NCBI GenBank assembly: GCA_946902875.1
Contig: OX336338.1
Span: 7,245,971-7,309,970, forward strand
Source of the DNA: Nematopogon swammerdamellus
Lineage: Eukaryota > Arthropoda > Insecta > Lepidoptera > Adelidae
Reading direction: 5' to 3'
DNA: 64,000 nt
Part shown: piece after piece, positions 37,620 to 48,119 of the stretch
Numbering within the stretch: position 1 is the stretch's first letter
Layout of the letters: each line of letters starts with the position of its first letter
Notes under the pieces: generated by a model
Seen by the model: only the letters and a program-made list of their open reading frames with translations
Told to the model about the DNA's origin: nothing
The model's database searches: none
Made by a program: the position numbers and the translations under genes

Positions 37620-38668
37620 AAAACCGGTCAAGTGCGAGTCGAACTCGCGCACCGAGGGTTCTCTGTCAGTCAGTCAAGTAAGTCAGCGTGTAAGCGTCTA
37701 CTGCTGGACATACGCCTTCAATTTTCCTCCAGTCTCTCGGCCTTCAGCGGTACGGACCACTGCTTTCCACCGACATACTTCATGTCGGCGTCCCACCTGA
37801 CCGGTGGTCTTCCACACTCCGTTTTCCTGTCCACGGCCGCCAATGTAGTACATGGTTACTCCAACGGTCGTCGTCCCTTCGGCTAACGTGCCCAGCCCAC
37901 TGCCATTTTAGCTTATCCACCTGGTTTCCAATGTCGATGACTTTGGTGCGTCGGCGGATTGCCTCATTCATTAGTCATTACGCGCCATTTCGCTTAGCTA
38001 TACTCCCAGGCCAGCCCAGCATGGCTAGTTCCAACGCTCGCTGGGCAACTTTGGAAAACTACCATAGTCAGAGCTCACGTTTCACACCCGTACGTCATAA
38101 ACGGTAGGACGCACTGGTCATAATATATACAGGTTAGACCTCGGGGCGAATTTTAAATTTCCGAGGCAGCCCTACTTTGTTGAATTCCTCCCTCGACCTT
38201 CAATACCTCGAACTTAAGGAGACCATAGAGACTACCAAGCAGTATTTAACCGAAATATACGTACATACTCTTCCTTTAATCTGTTCCATCACTTCTCCGC
38301 TCCAATAATGATTTGTCCTAACGTCATAACCACGATTGCCATTCTAACCACCACGTAATTCGTCTGTTTTAATGATTAGTTTTTTTTTTTAGTTTTTAAC
38401 CACATCAAGTTTGACACTTGTACGTATTACCGTTTTTACGTTAGAGCAAAACCAAACAAACCATTTGTTTTTTTTAAACGTTTCTTGTATGGGGAAGCCC
38501 TTAGTTTGTATTTTTTTTTCTTATTATTTGACAGGATGTCCGCCAATAATAAATAACACATGATCTGTGAAAATCACAAGCAGCTACCTATTACGGTACA
38601 AAAGATACAGCCGTTAAAGTAGTGCGGACTGACGGACAGACTGTCGACGTAGGCTTAGTAATACTACT
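37620..38668 (+). repeat. SINE of the CAAGTGCGAGTCGAACTCGC family, split
   Basis: The head TCAAGTGCGAGTCGAACTCG lies at 37628 and the body GCTACCTATTACGGTACAAA with the tail TAGGCTTAGTAATAC at 38585-38665. A LINE fragment sits between them. An inverted tail piece (GGGACCATATTACTAAGCC) precedes the head at 37540. A full-length relative lies at 55232-55549. Confidence 0.7.
37690..37985 (-). pseudogene. LINE reverse-transcriptase ORF C-terminal remnant
   Basis: Reverse-strand frame NEAIRRRTKVIDIGNQVDKL, then KWQWAGHVSRRDDDRWSNHV and WRPWTGKRSV, a typical C-terminal stretch of lepidopteran non-LTR retrotransposon proteins. After a frameshift WRKIEGVCPAVDAYT can be read. Dead fragment inside the hAT element. 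Confidence 0.8.
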
Positions 38669-38951
38669 GATTATTACAAAGAATACATGTAAATAACATT
38701 GATTGATAACAAAATGTTCGTTCGGCTAGGCCCGCCCGGTAGTCGGCTGGTCGGTCGATCAATGCACGCACACACTCACAGAGTGTCACATTTTCCTATA
38801 TGAAGAGCAAGAATCTCACTCCTAAATCTTCTCCTGTAATGATTTTCTTTCTCCTAGATTTTCTCCTACTCTCCTGACAGGCAAAAACTTCTCCTAACAC
38901 CGCTGAAATTCTCCTGAATCTAGGAGAAAATCTCCTAAGATGGCAACACTG

Positions 38952-39456
38952 GACAATCCATAAATAGACCATAGAGTTAGAACTAGTGATGAGACGCATT
39001 ACTTTATGGCTTTCTAGTTTCTACTCGTTACTTTTTATTCGTTACTTTTACTTCATTTCGTTACTTTACTTTTACTTCATTTCATTAGTTTTACTTCATT
39101 CATGTATGATGTATTCACTGAAAATGCCCGTCAAAAGACGCGCCAGTAATAAAATACCCCCCAAATTATCCGTCAGGGTCAAAATACCCCTTTTCGGGTC
39201 CATCCGGGCGGGCGTAATAGTTAGGGACGTGCCGGTACTTACTACTAAATACGAGTATAATAAGTACTCGATACTCTTCTTTCGATACCAAGTACATTTA
39301 GCATCGAATCATTCTTGCGATACCTACTAGGTAGGTAAAGGGTTCGAACGATACTTTAGATACCCAGTAGGAATCGATACTTTTGATCGCGATACTCGCT
39401 ATACCTACTGAGTAGTCGATTCCACAGCCCGGTACTTAATCACAAGTAGGTACTTG
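38952..39456. other. Decayed sequence rich in GATACT motifs
   Basis: Positions 39000-39090 repeat TTACTTTTACTTC-like units. Positions 39225-39425 repeat CGATAC/GATACC motifs, as do 42300-42480. These might be subterminal parts of one old hAT element whose transposase relic lies at 39930-40035. That link is inference. Confidence 0.4.
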
Positions 39457-39668
39457 TAGAGATTTTTCATTTTACGAAGGTACAAGGGGTATGACGTAAA
39501 CTAGAGCGGCGAGGAGAGCGATCGCACTCGTGTGCCCTTCAATAACTCCGAATTCGACTAGCTCGGAATAAAAACGCAATAATATATTCCTTATCGCCGC
39601 GGTGCTTACGACGTTATGGAACCCTACCTCATACCCCTTGTACCTTCGTAAAATGAAATATCTCTACA
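39457..39668. mobile_element. 212-bp MITE with about 44-bp inverted repeats
   Basis: Left TGTAGAGATTTTTCATTTTA and GAAGGTACAAGGGGTATGA; right TCATACCCCTTGTACCTTCG and AAATGAAATATCTCTACA. No ORF. Confidence 0.85.
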
Positions 39669-39929
39669 AATCCCTAGTATCGAGTATCGATATCGATCGA
39701 GTAGGTACTTTATTTTCACATTTTGCCTTTGGCTACTAGCAATTATATTTTTTATAGAATTCGTATTCGAACACTCGGAAGGACATCTTTTCCTTCATTC
39801 ATCCGTTCATTCAATTCGTTCACCGTTCACTTAACTTTTTTTTTCGCAAAGCAAAATAAAGTGTTCATGAGTGACATGAAAAAAGACTTTCCAGGTCTTT
39901 ACAATGAATTTCGGCGTCACGCTGGTGGT

Positions 39930-40035
39930 TGCTAACTTCTGTTTCAACACCAGCCGAAAGGCTATTTTCAAAAGCAAAGGCTATAATGGCCCAACCGCGC
40001 AATCGTTTAAAGCCTAAGCGCTTAAGGCCGTGACA
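39930..40035 (+). pseudogene. hAT transposase C-terminal remnant
   Basis: Reads STPAERLFSKAKAIMAQPRN, then RLKPKRLRP and a stop. This is the dimerisation-domain signature of hAT transposases (S-x-P-x-ERLFS-K-A, then RNRLxP). Only this C-terminal end is recognisable; the upstream coding region is lost. Confidence 0.8.
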
Positions 40036-40052
40036 AACGCCAACGACCTTGA

Positions 40053-40860
40053 GCATTCGGGAATTCTACATAATGTACCATGCGACTGCTAATTTCGCTT
40101 CGCACGTTCAAGTCACATTTAGCGTAGTTTGTCGCTATCAGCCTAAAGAGTTGATGGTTCGGGGTTCGAATCCCACTTTCGTATGTTTTTTTTTTTTGCT
40201 TTTTTATTATTTTAATTATTAAAATGATTGTGGCTTATGTAACTGATGCGTGATTCTAATTTTTTATTTTTTATTATTTTACCTAAATAACATTTTATTG
40301 TAATTTCTTCCAAATTATTTTAGTTCATGTACTTACCACTTTTTATAAACCTCTAAATAGACTATCGATGAAAACTAAAATAAAAATAGGTAGGTAGGTA
40401 ATAGGTAGATAGGCATTTAGGTATGTATGGCAAATATCATAGCAACATAGGTACCGGCATTCGGGAATTCTACATAATGTACCATGCGACTGCTAATTTC
40501 GCTTCGCACGTTCAAGTCACATTTAGCGTAGTTTGTCGCTATCAGCCTAAAGAGTTGATGGTTCGGGGTTCGAATCCCACTTTCGTATGTTTTTTTTTTT
40601 TTTGCTTTTTTATTATTTTAATTATTAAAATGATTGTGGCTTATGTAACTGATGCGTGATTCTAATTTTTTATTTTTTATTATTTTACCTAAATAACATT
40701 TTATTGTAATTTCTTCCAAATTATTTTAGTTCATGTACTTACCACTTTTTATAAACCTCTAAATAGACTATCGATGAAAACTAAAATAAAAATAGGTAGG
40801 TAGGTAATAGGTAGATAGGCATTTAGGTATGTATGGCAAATATCATAGCAACATAGGTAC
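40053..40860 (+). repeat. 404-bp tandem duplication with tRNA-like promoter boxes
   Basis: Two nearly identical units start at 40053 and 40457 (GCATTCGGGAATTCTACATA) and end in ATAGCAACATAGGTACCGG. Each has TAGCGTAGTTTG, box A-like, and GGGGTTCGAATCCCAC, box B-like, 38 bp apart, then a long T run. The units differ mainly in T-run length (12 versus 14). It is probably a tRNA-derived SINE with flank, duplicated recently. Confidence 0.82.
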
Positions 40861-41025
40861 CGGCCGGCGCGCGCGGCGCGCGCGGCGGCAGCATGGCACG
40901 GTGCGGTGGGGTGCGGTGCGGTGCGGTAACTCAGTAGCAGCGTGCGGTGCGGAGGCGGCACGGCGGCGGCGGCGGCGGAGGCGGCGGCGCGGTGGAGGCG
41001 CGGGAGGCGCAGACAGCGTTATACC
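40861..41025. repeat. GC-rich low-complexity tract
   Basis: GGCGCGCGC runs, GGTGCGGTGCGGT repeats and GGCGGCGGC tracts. Frames through it are low-complexity Arg/Ala/Pro artefacts. Confidence 0.8.
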
Positions 41026-41167
41026 ACAGTACCTATTAGTTATTCTGTGGTTATACCAACGAAAGCCATGCGTATAACGCCCCGTCAAGTTACGTACCGG
41101 AGCGTATACTGATAGATACCACAGAAGAGAGATATTACTGATACGGTCGTACTGTATACTGGTACGG

Positions 41168-41560
41168 AAAATGACACGGTGGCAACATCACCTACAATAC
41201 AACATCCGAGATGTCAGCTCGTAACAACTGGTGAAGTAGGTGCTATGTCAGTGCTTTTCTTCGGTCGTACCGGCTTCACTGAACTGGACGGAAAAAAAGA
41301 AGGGAGTCATATCCCGAAATAGTTTGTATTTTCCGTCCAGTTTAGTGTAGCCGGCACGACCAAAGGGAAGCACTGACATGGCACCTAAGTTCACCCGGTG
41401 TTATGGGCTGACATCACGGATGTTATAGGTGATATAGCAAACTGTGTCAGTTTACATAAAAAAATCCCTCAGTCGCCTTTTACGACATGCACGGGGAGAG
41501 ATGCAGTGGGGCTATTATTTTAAATTACCATCCCACACGGTACAAATATACCTAACCTAC
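41168..41560. repeat. Inverted pair of SINE-like module C plus module A
   Basis: A reverse-strand module C copy (41168-41295) faces a forward copy (41325-41455) across about 30 bp. AGCGCTT-side sequences mirror each other, with CCGTCCAGTTTAGTGTAGCC on the right. A reverse module A (CCTTTTACGACATGCACGGG, then ATCCCACACGGTA) follows to 41560. The pair could fold into a hairpin of about 120 bp per arm. Confidence 0.75.
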
Positions 41561-43789
41561 CTATCTTTTTTCCATTCGATCCAAACACAGAAGACAGAAA
41601 TGACGACCGACACGCGGGCGCAGCAGGGCAGGAGCGAGCAAGCGAGCCCGGAACTAAAATTGTATCTAGTATTGAAGTGCCTGCTAAATTGACGAAGGCA
41701 AAAATTTTACCCTTCCGACTGAAGAATTACGTCAATAATTTCATGTAGGCGTTTTTTGTTTTTTATTTTTATCTCCTTTCGTGGATAAAATAATAAAACA
41801 AATTGAATAGAGTTTTCTCAGAGCTTTGTGACCTTTGAATCGGTGGTATTGTAAAATTGTAATAATACACACATACTCAGATTTTCAAAAATTCATGCTT
41901 TTTTTATATATTTTTAATTTTATGTTTATTACTTACTTTTACTCATTATTAAAAAAACCAGCAATGCACTTTGTTGGTAAGGAACCAAAATATAGGTTGG
42001 TATTTTTTTAATTTTCTGAATGTGTGTCAATTGGTCAGTTTTGGACCTTCTTTGTCGCACTTTTTGCATGTTTTGCGTATTTGGCGTTTGTCACCGCCTT
42101 AAACGAATTACTGTTTTAGCCGTTAGCTGTTTTTTTCAAAAGTTTTAACTTTAAAGATTTTTTCTTTCAATAAATTTTATATTTTTGCATAAATTTTTTT
42201 TTTACACCTCGCAAGGACAAATATTTTTTATTATAATTTTTTGCCATGGAAAAATGTGAAGTTCATATGCTCTGTCTGACGCGGTTGAGGTTCCAAATAA
42301 ATGATCTCCGTAAATACTCGATACTGAGTAGTATCGATACTTTAGGACCGATAATTTTTGGGCATCGATGCCATGCCCTCGCTCGATACCACTTGAGTAC
42401 TCGGTACCGATACCCGAAGCCGATACTTCGAAGCCTTGGTATCGGAAAGAAATATCGGTATATAGGTATCGAATCGAACGAAGATCAGTTCGTTTTGGCA
42501 ATCTTGTCCGTAATGTACAAGTAAGTAGCGTGCAAAGGCGGACTTATCACTTTAAGTGATTTCTTCCAGTCAACCTTTGGGTGATGAGAAAAATGAAGAA
42601 GAAAGATAGCAATGGTAGTTGCAACGTTAGTGGAATCGTTATTTTGTTTCGTTATTTATTAGGTATCATTTCGCTATGGCAGCGGTTTTCGGGTGGAGAG
42701 GAAATAACTATCACTATCACAAACGAATAACGTTATTTTAACTGATTTTAAACGTTTGGCTAGTAGCGTTTAATAAATTTCAATCGTTATTTATTATGCA
42801 TTAGTTTTTCTTGATTGATAGTTTTTATTTTGATATAGTCTCATACATAACGTTTGCGCGAAATAACGGTATTACGATCCCTGGCACACCACTTTCACTT
42901 GTCACATGACATCTTCTGTCTGCTCTCTGCTGTCAACATCCGTGTTTGCTTTATAGACTATTGGGAATTCCCCAATCCATAGATAAACCAGAATTTTGAA
43001 GGAAACGGTGGCCATAACTAAAAATTAATAAATAATACATATTACAATTATTTGAAGTTTTAGAAGGTGTAGGCTTCATATACTATCGAAGCAGAACTGA
43101 CCCTTGACGTGACTTGAGTACTTGACTATGCTCTCCAGCATCAGTTAGCTAATCAGCTTCAATGTTTGTGATACTTAAGTGACGAAAAAGTTTAATAGGT
43201 TTAATATGTAATACTTGGGGGGTGCTTAGGGTGCAGGTGCATGTAGCTTATTTATCATCACCTTGCAGAAACCATGGACATAGGAATAAAAAACGACGGC
43301 GTACTGCCTAAATTAGTCAATAACTCAATAGCAAAATAGACCTTAACGCGTACACTTAGAGATAATTTTCCGTCACTAAAAGGAAAGCGTCTTATTCTTT
43401 TTTTTTCTTTTTATTCTTTATTCATCATCCATAGACAGTTACACTGCTCTCGGATTCGTCATATTTTAACATTAAACTATTAGCCAGTTCGATTATCACA
43501 GCGAAGAAGAACTGGCAAGAAACTTCGCTGGACGTCATTTTTTTTTTCTTATAAGTCTACTTAGCCTACATTTACAAAAGTGTTTGCCACCGCCTACACT
43601 ACATGTTTCATACTTGTCATTTTCAAAGTAAGTATTTATACATTTGGTTTATTTACGAAAACATGATTATAATGTCCTAATTACAAAGATTTGTCGAAAA
43701 AATAGCTTGAGAGCAAAAATTTAAAAAATTTTAACTGAGAGTTCTGTCTGTTCGTCCCTCTCGCTAACACTTGCACTTGCAAATATTCG
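41561..43789. other. AT-rich transposon interior, decayed
   Basis: No gene. The segment at 42300-42490 is dense in CGATAC/GTATCG motifs in both orientations. Segment 42640-42880 repeats CGTTATTT-like motifs (TTTCGTTATTTATTAG, CGAATAACGTTATT), perhaps worn transposon ends. Confidence 0.45.
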
Positions 43790-46700
43790 CACTATAGGCC
43801 GTGTGTAGGTAGGCCCAATGTCGAAAAAATTTACAGAAAAATTTGTAGGAGATTTACAGCTGTGGAGATTGGTTGTGGAATATTAGCAATGTAGGCCAGC
43901 ATTGAAAAATTTCATGCAAACATTTATAGAAATTTTACGGTTGCGGTTTAGTTGGGGATTTGTTGGGAAATATTCGCAAGGTAAGTAATGTAGGCAGTGT
44001 GTAGGCCCAACCTTTGTAAAAATTTTATTGTTTTGGTTTGGTTGGGGATTAGTTGGCGAATATGAGCACTTTAAGTAACGTAGGCCGTGTGTAAGTCCAA
44101 CGTAGAAAAATGTCACGCAAAAATTTGTAGAAATGTTGCTGTTGTGGGTTGGTTGCGGATTTGTTGGCGAATACTCGCAAGGTAAGTAATGTAGGCAGTT
44201 TATAGGTCCAACATTGAAAAAATTCTCGGAAAAATTTGTAGTTAATTTACGGTTGTGGGTAAGTTTGGGATTTGTTGGCGAATATTCGCAAGGTAAGTAA
44301 TGTAGGCCGTGTGTTGGCAGGCCCAACGTTGAAAAATGTCACACAAAACTTTAAAGAAATTGTATTGTTTAGGTTTGGTTGGGGATTAGTTGGCGAATAT
44401 GAGCACTTTAAGTAACGTATGCCGTGTGAAAGTCCAAAGTTGAAAATGTTCGCGCAAAAATTTGTAGAAATGTTGCTGTTGTTGGTAGGTTGGGGATTTG
44501 TTGGCGAATGTGCGCACGGTAAGTAATGTAGGCTACTTATAGGCCCAACGTTGAAAATTTTCTCGCAAAAAATTTGTAGTATATTTGCGGTTGTGGGTAG
44601 ATTGGGGATTTGTTGGCGAATATGCGCACGGTAAGTAATGTAGGCTATTTATAGGCCCAACGTTAAAATTTTTCTCGCAAAAATTTGTAATATATTTACG
44701 GTTGTGGGTAGGTTGGGGATTTGTTGGCGAATATTCGCAAGGTAAGTAATGTGGGCCGTGTGTAGGCCCAACGTTGAAAATTTTCTCGCAAATTTGTAGT
44801 ATATTTTTTACGGTTGCGGGTAGGTTGGGGATTTGTTGGCGAATATTCGCAAGGTAAGTAATATAGGCCGTGTGTAGGCCCAACGTTGAAAATTTTCTCG
44901 CAAAAATTTGTAGTATATTTACGGTTGTGGGTAGGTTGGGGATTTGTTGGCGAATATTCGCATGGTAAGTAATGTAGGCCGTGTGTAGGCCAAACGTTGA
45001 AAATTTTACGCAAAAATTTGTAGTATATTTACGGTTGTGGGTAGGTTGGGGATTTGTTGGCGAATATGCGCACGGTAAGTAATGTAGGCTATTTATAGGC
45101 CCAACGTTGAAAATTTTCTCGCAAAAATTTGAAGTATATTTACGGTTGTGGGTAGGTTGGGGATTTGTTGGCGAATATTCCCAAGGTAAGTAATGTAGGC
45201 CGTGTGTAGGCCCAACATTGAAAATTTTTACGCAAAAATTTGTAGTATATTTACGGTTGTGGCTAGGTTGGGGATTTGTTGGCGAATATGCGCACGGTAA
45301 GTAATGTAGCCTATTTATAGGCCCAACGTTGAAAATGTTCTCGCAAAAATTTGTAGTATATTTACGGTTGTACGTAGGTTGGGGATTTGTTGGCGAATAT
45401 TCGCAAGGTAAGTAATGTAGGCCGTGTGTAGGCCCAACGTTGAAAATTTTCTCGCAAAAATTTGTAGTATATTTACGGTTGTGGGTAGGTTGGGGATTTG
45501 TTGGCGAATATTCGCAAGGTAAGTAATGTAGGCCGTGTGTAGGCCCAACGTTGAAAATGTTCTCGCAAATTTGTAGTATATTTTTACGGTTGTGGGTAGG
45601 TTGGGGATTTGTTGGCGAATGTGCGCATGGTTAGTAATGTAGGCTATTTATAGGCCCAACGTTGAAAATGTTCTCGCAAAAATTTGTAGTATATTTACGG
45701 TTGTGGGTAGGTTGGGGATTTGTTGGCGAATATTCGCAAGGTAAGTAATGTGGGCCGTGTGTAGGCCCAACGTTGAAAATTTTTACGCAAAAATTTGTAG
45801 TATATTTACGGTTGTGGGTAGGTTGGGGATTTGTTGGCGAATATTCGCAAGGTAAGTAATGTAGGCCGTGTGTAGGCCCAACGTTGAAAATGTTCTCGCA
45901 AATTTGTAGTATATTTTTACGGTTGTGGGTAGGTTGGGGATTTGTTGGCGAATATTCGCAAGGTAAGTAATGTAGGCCGTGTGTAGGCCCAACGTTGAAA
46001 TTTTTTACGCAAAAATTTGTAGTATATTTACGGTTGTGGGTAGGTTGAGGATTTGTTGGCGAATAATCGCAAGGTAAGTAATGTAGGCCGTGTGTAGGCC
46101 CAACGTTGAAAATTTTTACGCAAAAATTTGTAGTATAGTTACGGTTGTGGGTAGGTTGGGGATTGTTGGCGAATATTCGCAAGGTAAGTAATGTAGGCCG
46201 TGTGTAGGCCCAACGTTGAAAAATTTCTCGCAAAAATTTGTTGTATATTTACGGTTGTGGGTAGGTTGGGGATTTGTTGGCGAATATTCGCAAGGTAAGT
46301 AATGTAGGCCGTGTGTAGGCCCAACGTTGAAAATGTTCTCGCAAATTTGTAGTATATTTTTACGGTTGTGGGTAGGTTGGGGATTTGTTGGCGAATATTC
46401 GCAAGGTAAGTAATGTAGGCCGTGTGTAGGCCCAACGTTGAAAATTTTTACGCAAAAATTTGTAGTATATTTACGGTTGTGGGTAGGTTGGGGATTTGTT
46501 GGCGAATAATCGCAATGTAAGTAATGTAGGCCGTGTGTAGGCCCAACGTTGAAAATTTTTACGCAAAAATTTGTAGTATAGTTGCGGTTGTGGGTAGGTT
46601 GGGGATTGTTGGCGAATATTCGCAAGGTAAGTAATGTAGGCCGTGTGTAGGCCCAAAGTTGAAAAATTTCTCGCAAAAATTTGTTGTATATTTACGGTTG

Positions 46701-47500
46701 TGGGTAGGTTGAGGATTTGTTGGCGAATAATCGCAAGGTAAGTAATGTAGGCCGTGTGTAGGCCCAACGTTGAAAATTTTTACGCAAAAATTTGTAGTAT
46801 AGTTACGGTTGTGGGTAGGTTGGGGATTGTTGGCGAATATTCGCAAGGTAAGTAATGTAGGCCGTGTGTAGGCCCAACGTTGAAAAATTTCTCGCAAAAA
46901 TTTGTTGTATATTTACGGTTGTGGGTAGGTTGGGGATTTGTTGGCGAATATTCGCAAGGTAAGTAATGTAGGCCGTGTGTAGGCCCAACGTTGAAAATGT
47001 TCTCGCAAATTTGTAGTATATTTTTACGGTTGTGGGTAGGTTGGGGATTTGTTGGCGAATATTCGCAAGGTAAGTAATGTAGGCCGTGTGTAGGCCCAAC
47101 GTTGAAAATTTTTACGCAAAAATTTGTAGTATATTTACGGTTGTGGGTAGGTTGGGGATTTGTTGGCGAATATTCGCAAGGTAAGTAATGTAGGCCGTGT
47201 GTAGGCCCAACGTTGAAAATGTTCTCGCAAAAATTTGTTGTATATTTACGGTTGTGGGTAGGTTGGGGATTTGTTGGCGAATATTCGCAAGGTAAGTAAT
47301 GTAGGCCGTGTGTAGGCCCAACGTTGAAAATGTTCTCGCAAAAATTTTTTGTATATTTACGGTTGTGGGTAGGTTGGGGATTTGTTGGCGAATATTCGCA
47401 AGGTAAGTAATGTAGGCCGTGTGTAGGCCCAACGTTGAAAATGTTCTCGCAAAAATTTGTTGTATATTTACGGTTGTGGGTAGGTTGGGGATTTGTTGGC
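43790..47500. repeat. Right subterminal array, about 110-bp units
   Basis: About 33 tandem units of 108-112 bp running to within 80 bp of the right terminus. Each has GTAGGCCCAACGTTGAAAA, ACGGTTGTGGGTAGGTTGGG and GATTTGTTGGCGAATATTCG. Units near 43.8-44.6 kb are the most diverged and those from 45.9-47.5 kb nearly uniform, so homogenisation seems recent at the outer end. The unit differs from the left array but shares GCCCAAC/GTTGGC cores. Long reverse-strand frames are artefacts of the period. Confidence 0.92.
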
Positions 47501-47604
47501 AAATACACTAACCATTCCCCAACCATGCCGACCACTTGCCAACTGTTGGCAACGGTTAGCCAACGAAGATTGCTACTAGGGCCGTGTGGGGTCGATACTT
47601 AAAA

Positions 47605-47985
47605 ATCACGCTCTAAAAAGTACGAAACAAGAAAATGTTCTCATCTGAAATTGTTATGTACAAACTATTCAATATTTTATCGTCTATTAAATAAACAACT
47701 TACACGTAATATATTTTAATGTATTTAATAAATATTCATAGTGTTGTTCAGAGGATAGCCATGGTCGTATGCCACTTTGCCCTATAGGTTAGGTGGCATA
47801 CGACCACGGCTATCCTCTGAACAACACTATGAATATTTATTAAATACATTAAAATATATTACGTGTAAGTTGTTTATTTAATAGACGATAAAATATTGAA
47901 TAGTTTGTACATAACAATTTCAGATGAGAACATTTTCTTGTTTCGTACTTTTTAGAGCGTGATTTTTCAGTAGTCGGGTTTTAGT
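47605..47985. repeat. Palindrome of X copy 2
   Basis: Same arms as at 25510-25915, centred near 47788 (TTTGCCCTATAGGTTAGGTG). Outermost 12-15 bp of the left arm are missing. Confidence 0.88.
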
Positions 47986-48119
47986 TTTTGAACTTATTTT
48001 TTATTTTAATTATTTTGGGGATATAACTTCGTGATAAATTATTTGCAGAGCCGTTTTACATGTTTTGTTTGTTTAGGTTTTACTGTTTTATAATTTTAAC
48101 ATGTGTACCATAGTCCATA

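Larger units (their letters stand above)
37345..38951. mobile_element. 1.6-kb hAT element with perfect 8-bp target duplication
   Basis: Ends CAGTGTTGCCA (37345-37355) and TGGCAACACTG (38941-38951), flanked by identical GACAATCC (37337-37344 and 38952-38959). Both subterminal regions repeat CTCCTA/CTCCTAAAAA many times (37370-37445 and 38818-38935), as expected for transposase-binding sites. It has no transposase. Its interior is filled with an antisense LINE fragment and a broken SINE. Confidence 0.94.
27852..47581 (-). mobile_element. 19.7-kb EnSpm/CACTA-like DNA transposon with DUF4806 partner gene
   Basis: Bounded by CCCTAGTAGCAAT (27852-27864) and its exact complement (47569-47581), with CC on both outer sides. 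The X tail is split here: GAGGCCAAGTACC lies left and CCGTGTGGGGTCGATACTT right. X copy 2 reads GAGTACCGTGTGGGG uninterrupted at 49988. Inside are a left subterminal array, a transposase gene, a DUF4806-type gene, several later insertions and a right subterminal array. EnSpm/CACTA is chosen from transposase motifs and the short target duplication. The terminus is CCCTAG rather than canonical CACTA, so the subgroup is uncertain. Confidence 0.82.

Noticed and set aside
40130..40190. Possible tRNA gene at GGGGTTCGAATCCCAC
   Set aside because: A cloverleaf with a proper acceptor stem and anticodon arm could not be drawn; duplicated copies fit a SINE-like promoter better.
40829..41088. Arg/Ala/Pro-rich frames on both strands
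   Set aside because: Low-complexity GC tract translated; no conserved motif.
43883..47535. Many long minus-strand frames rich in NPQPTHNRKYTTNF
   Set aside because: They arise because the 110-bp array unit lacks stops in some frames. The same peptide restarts with each repeat and there is no splice or start context.
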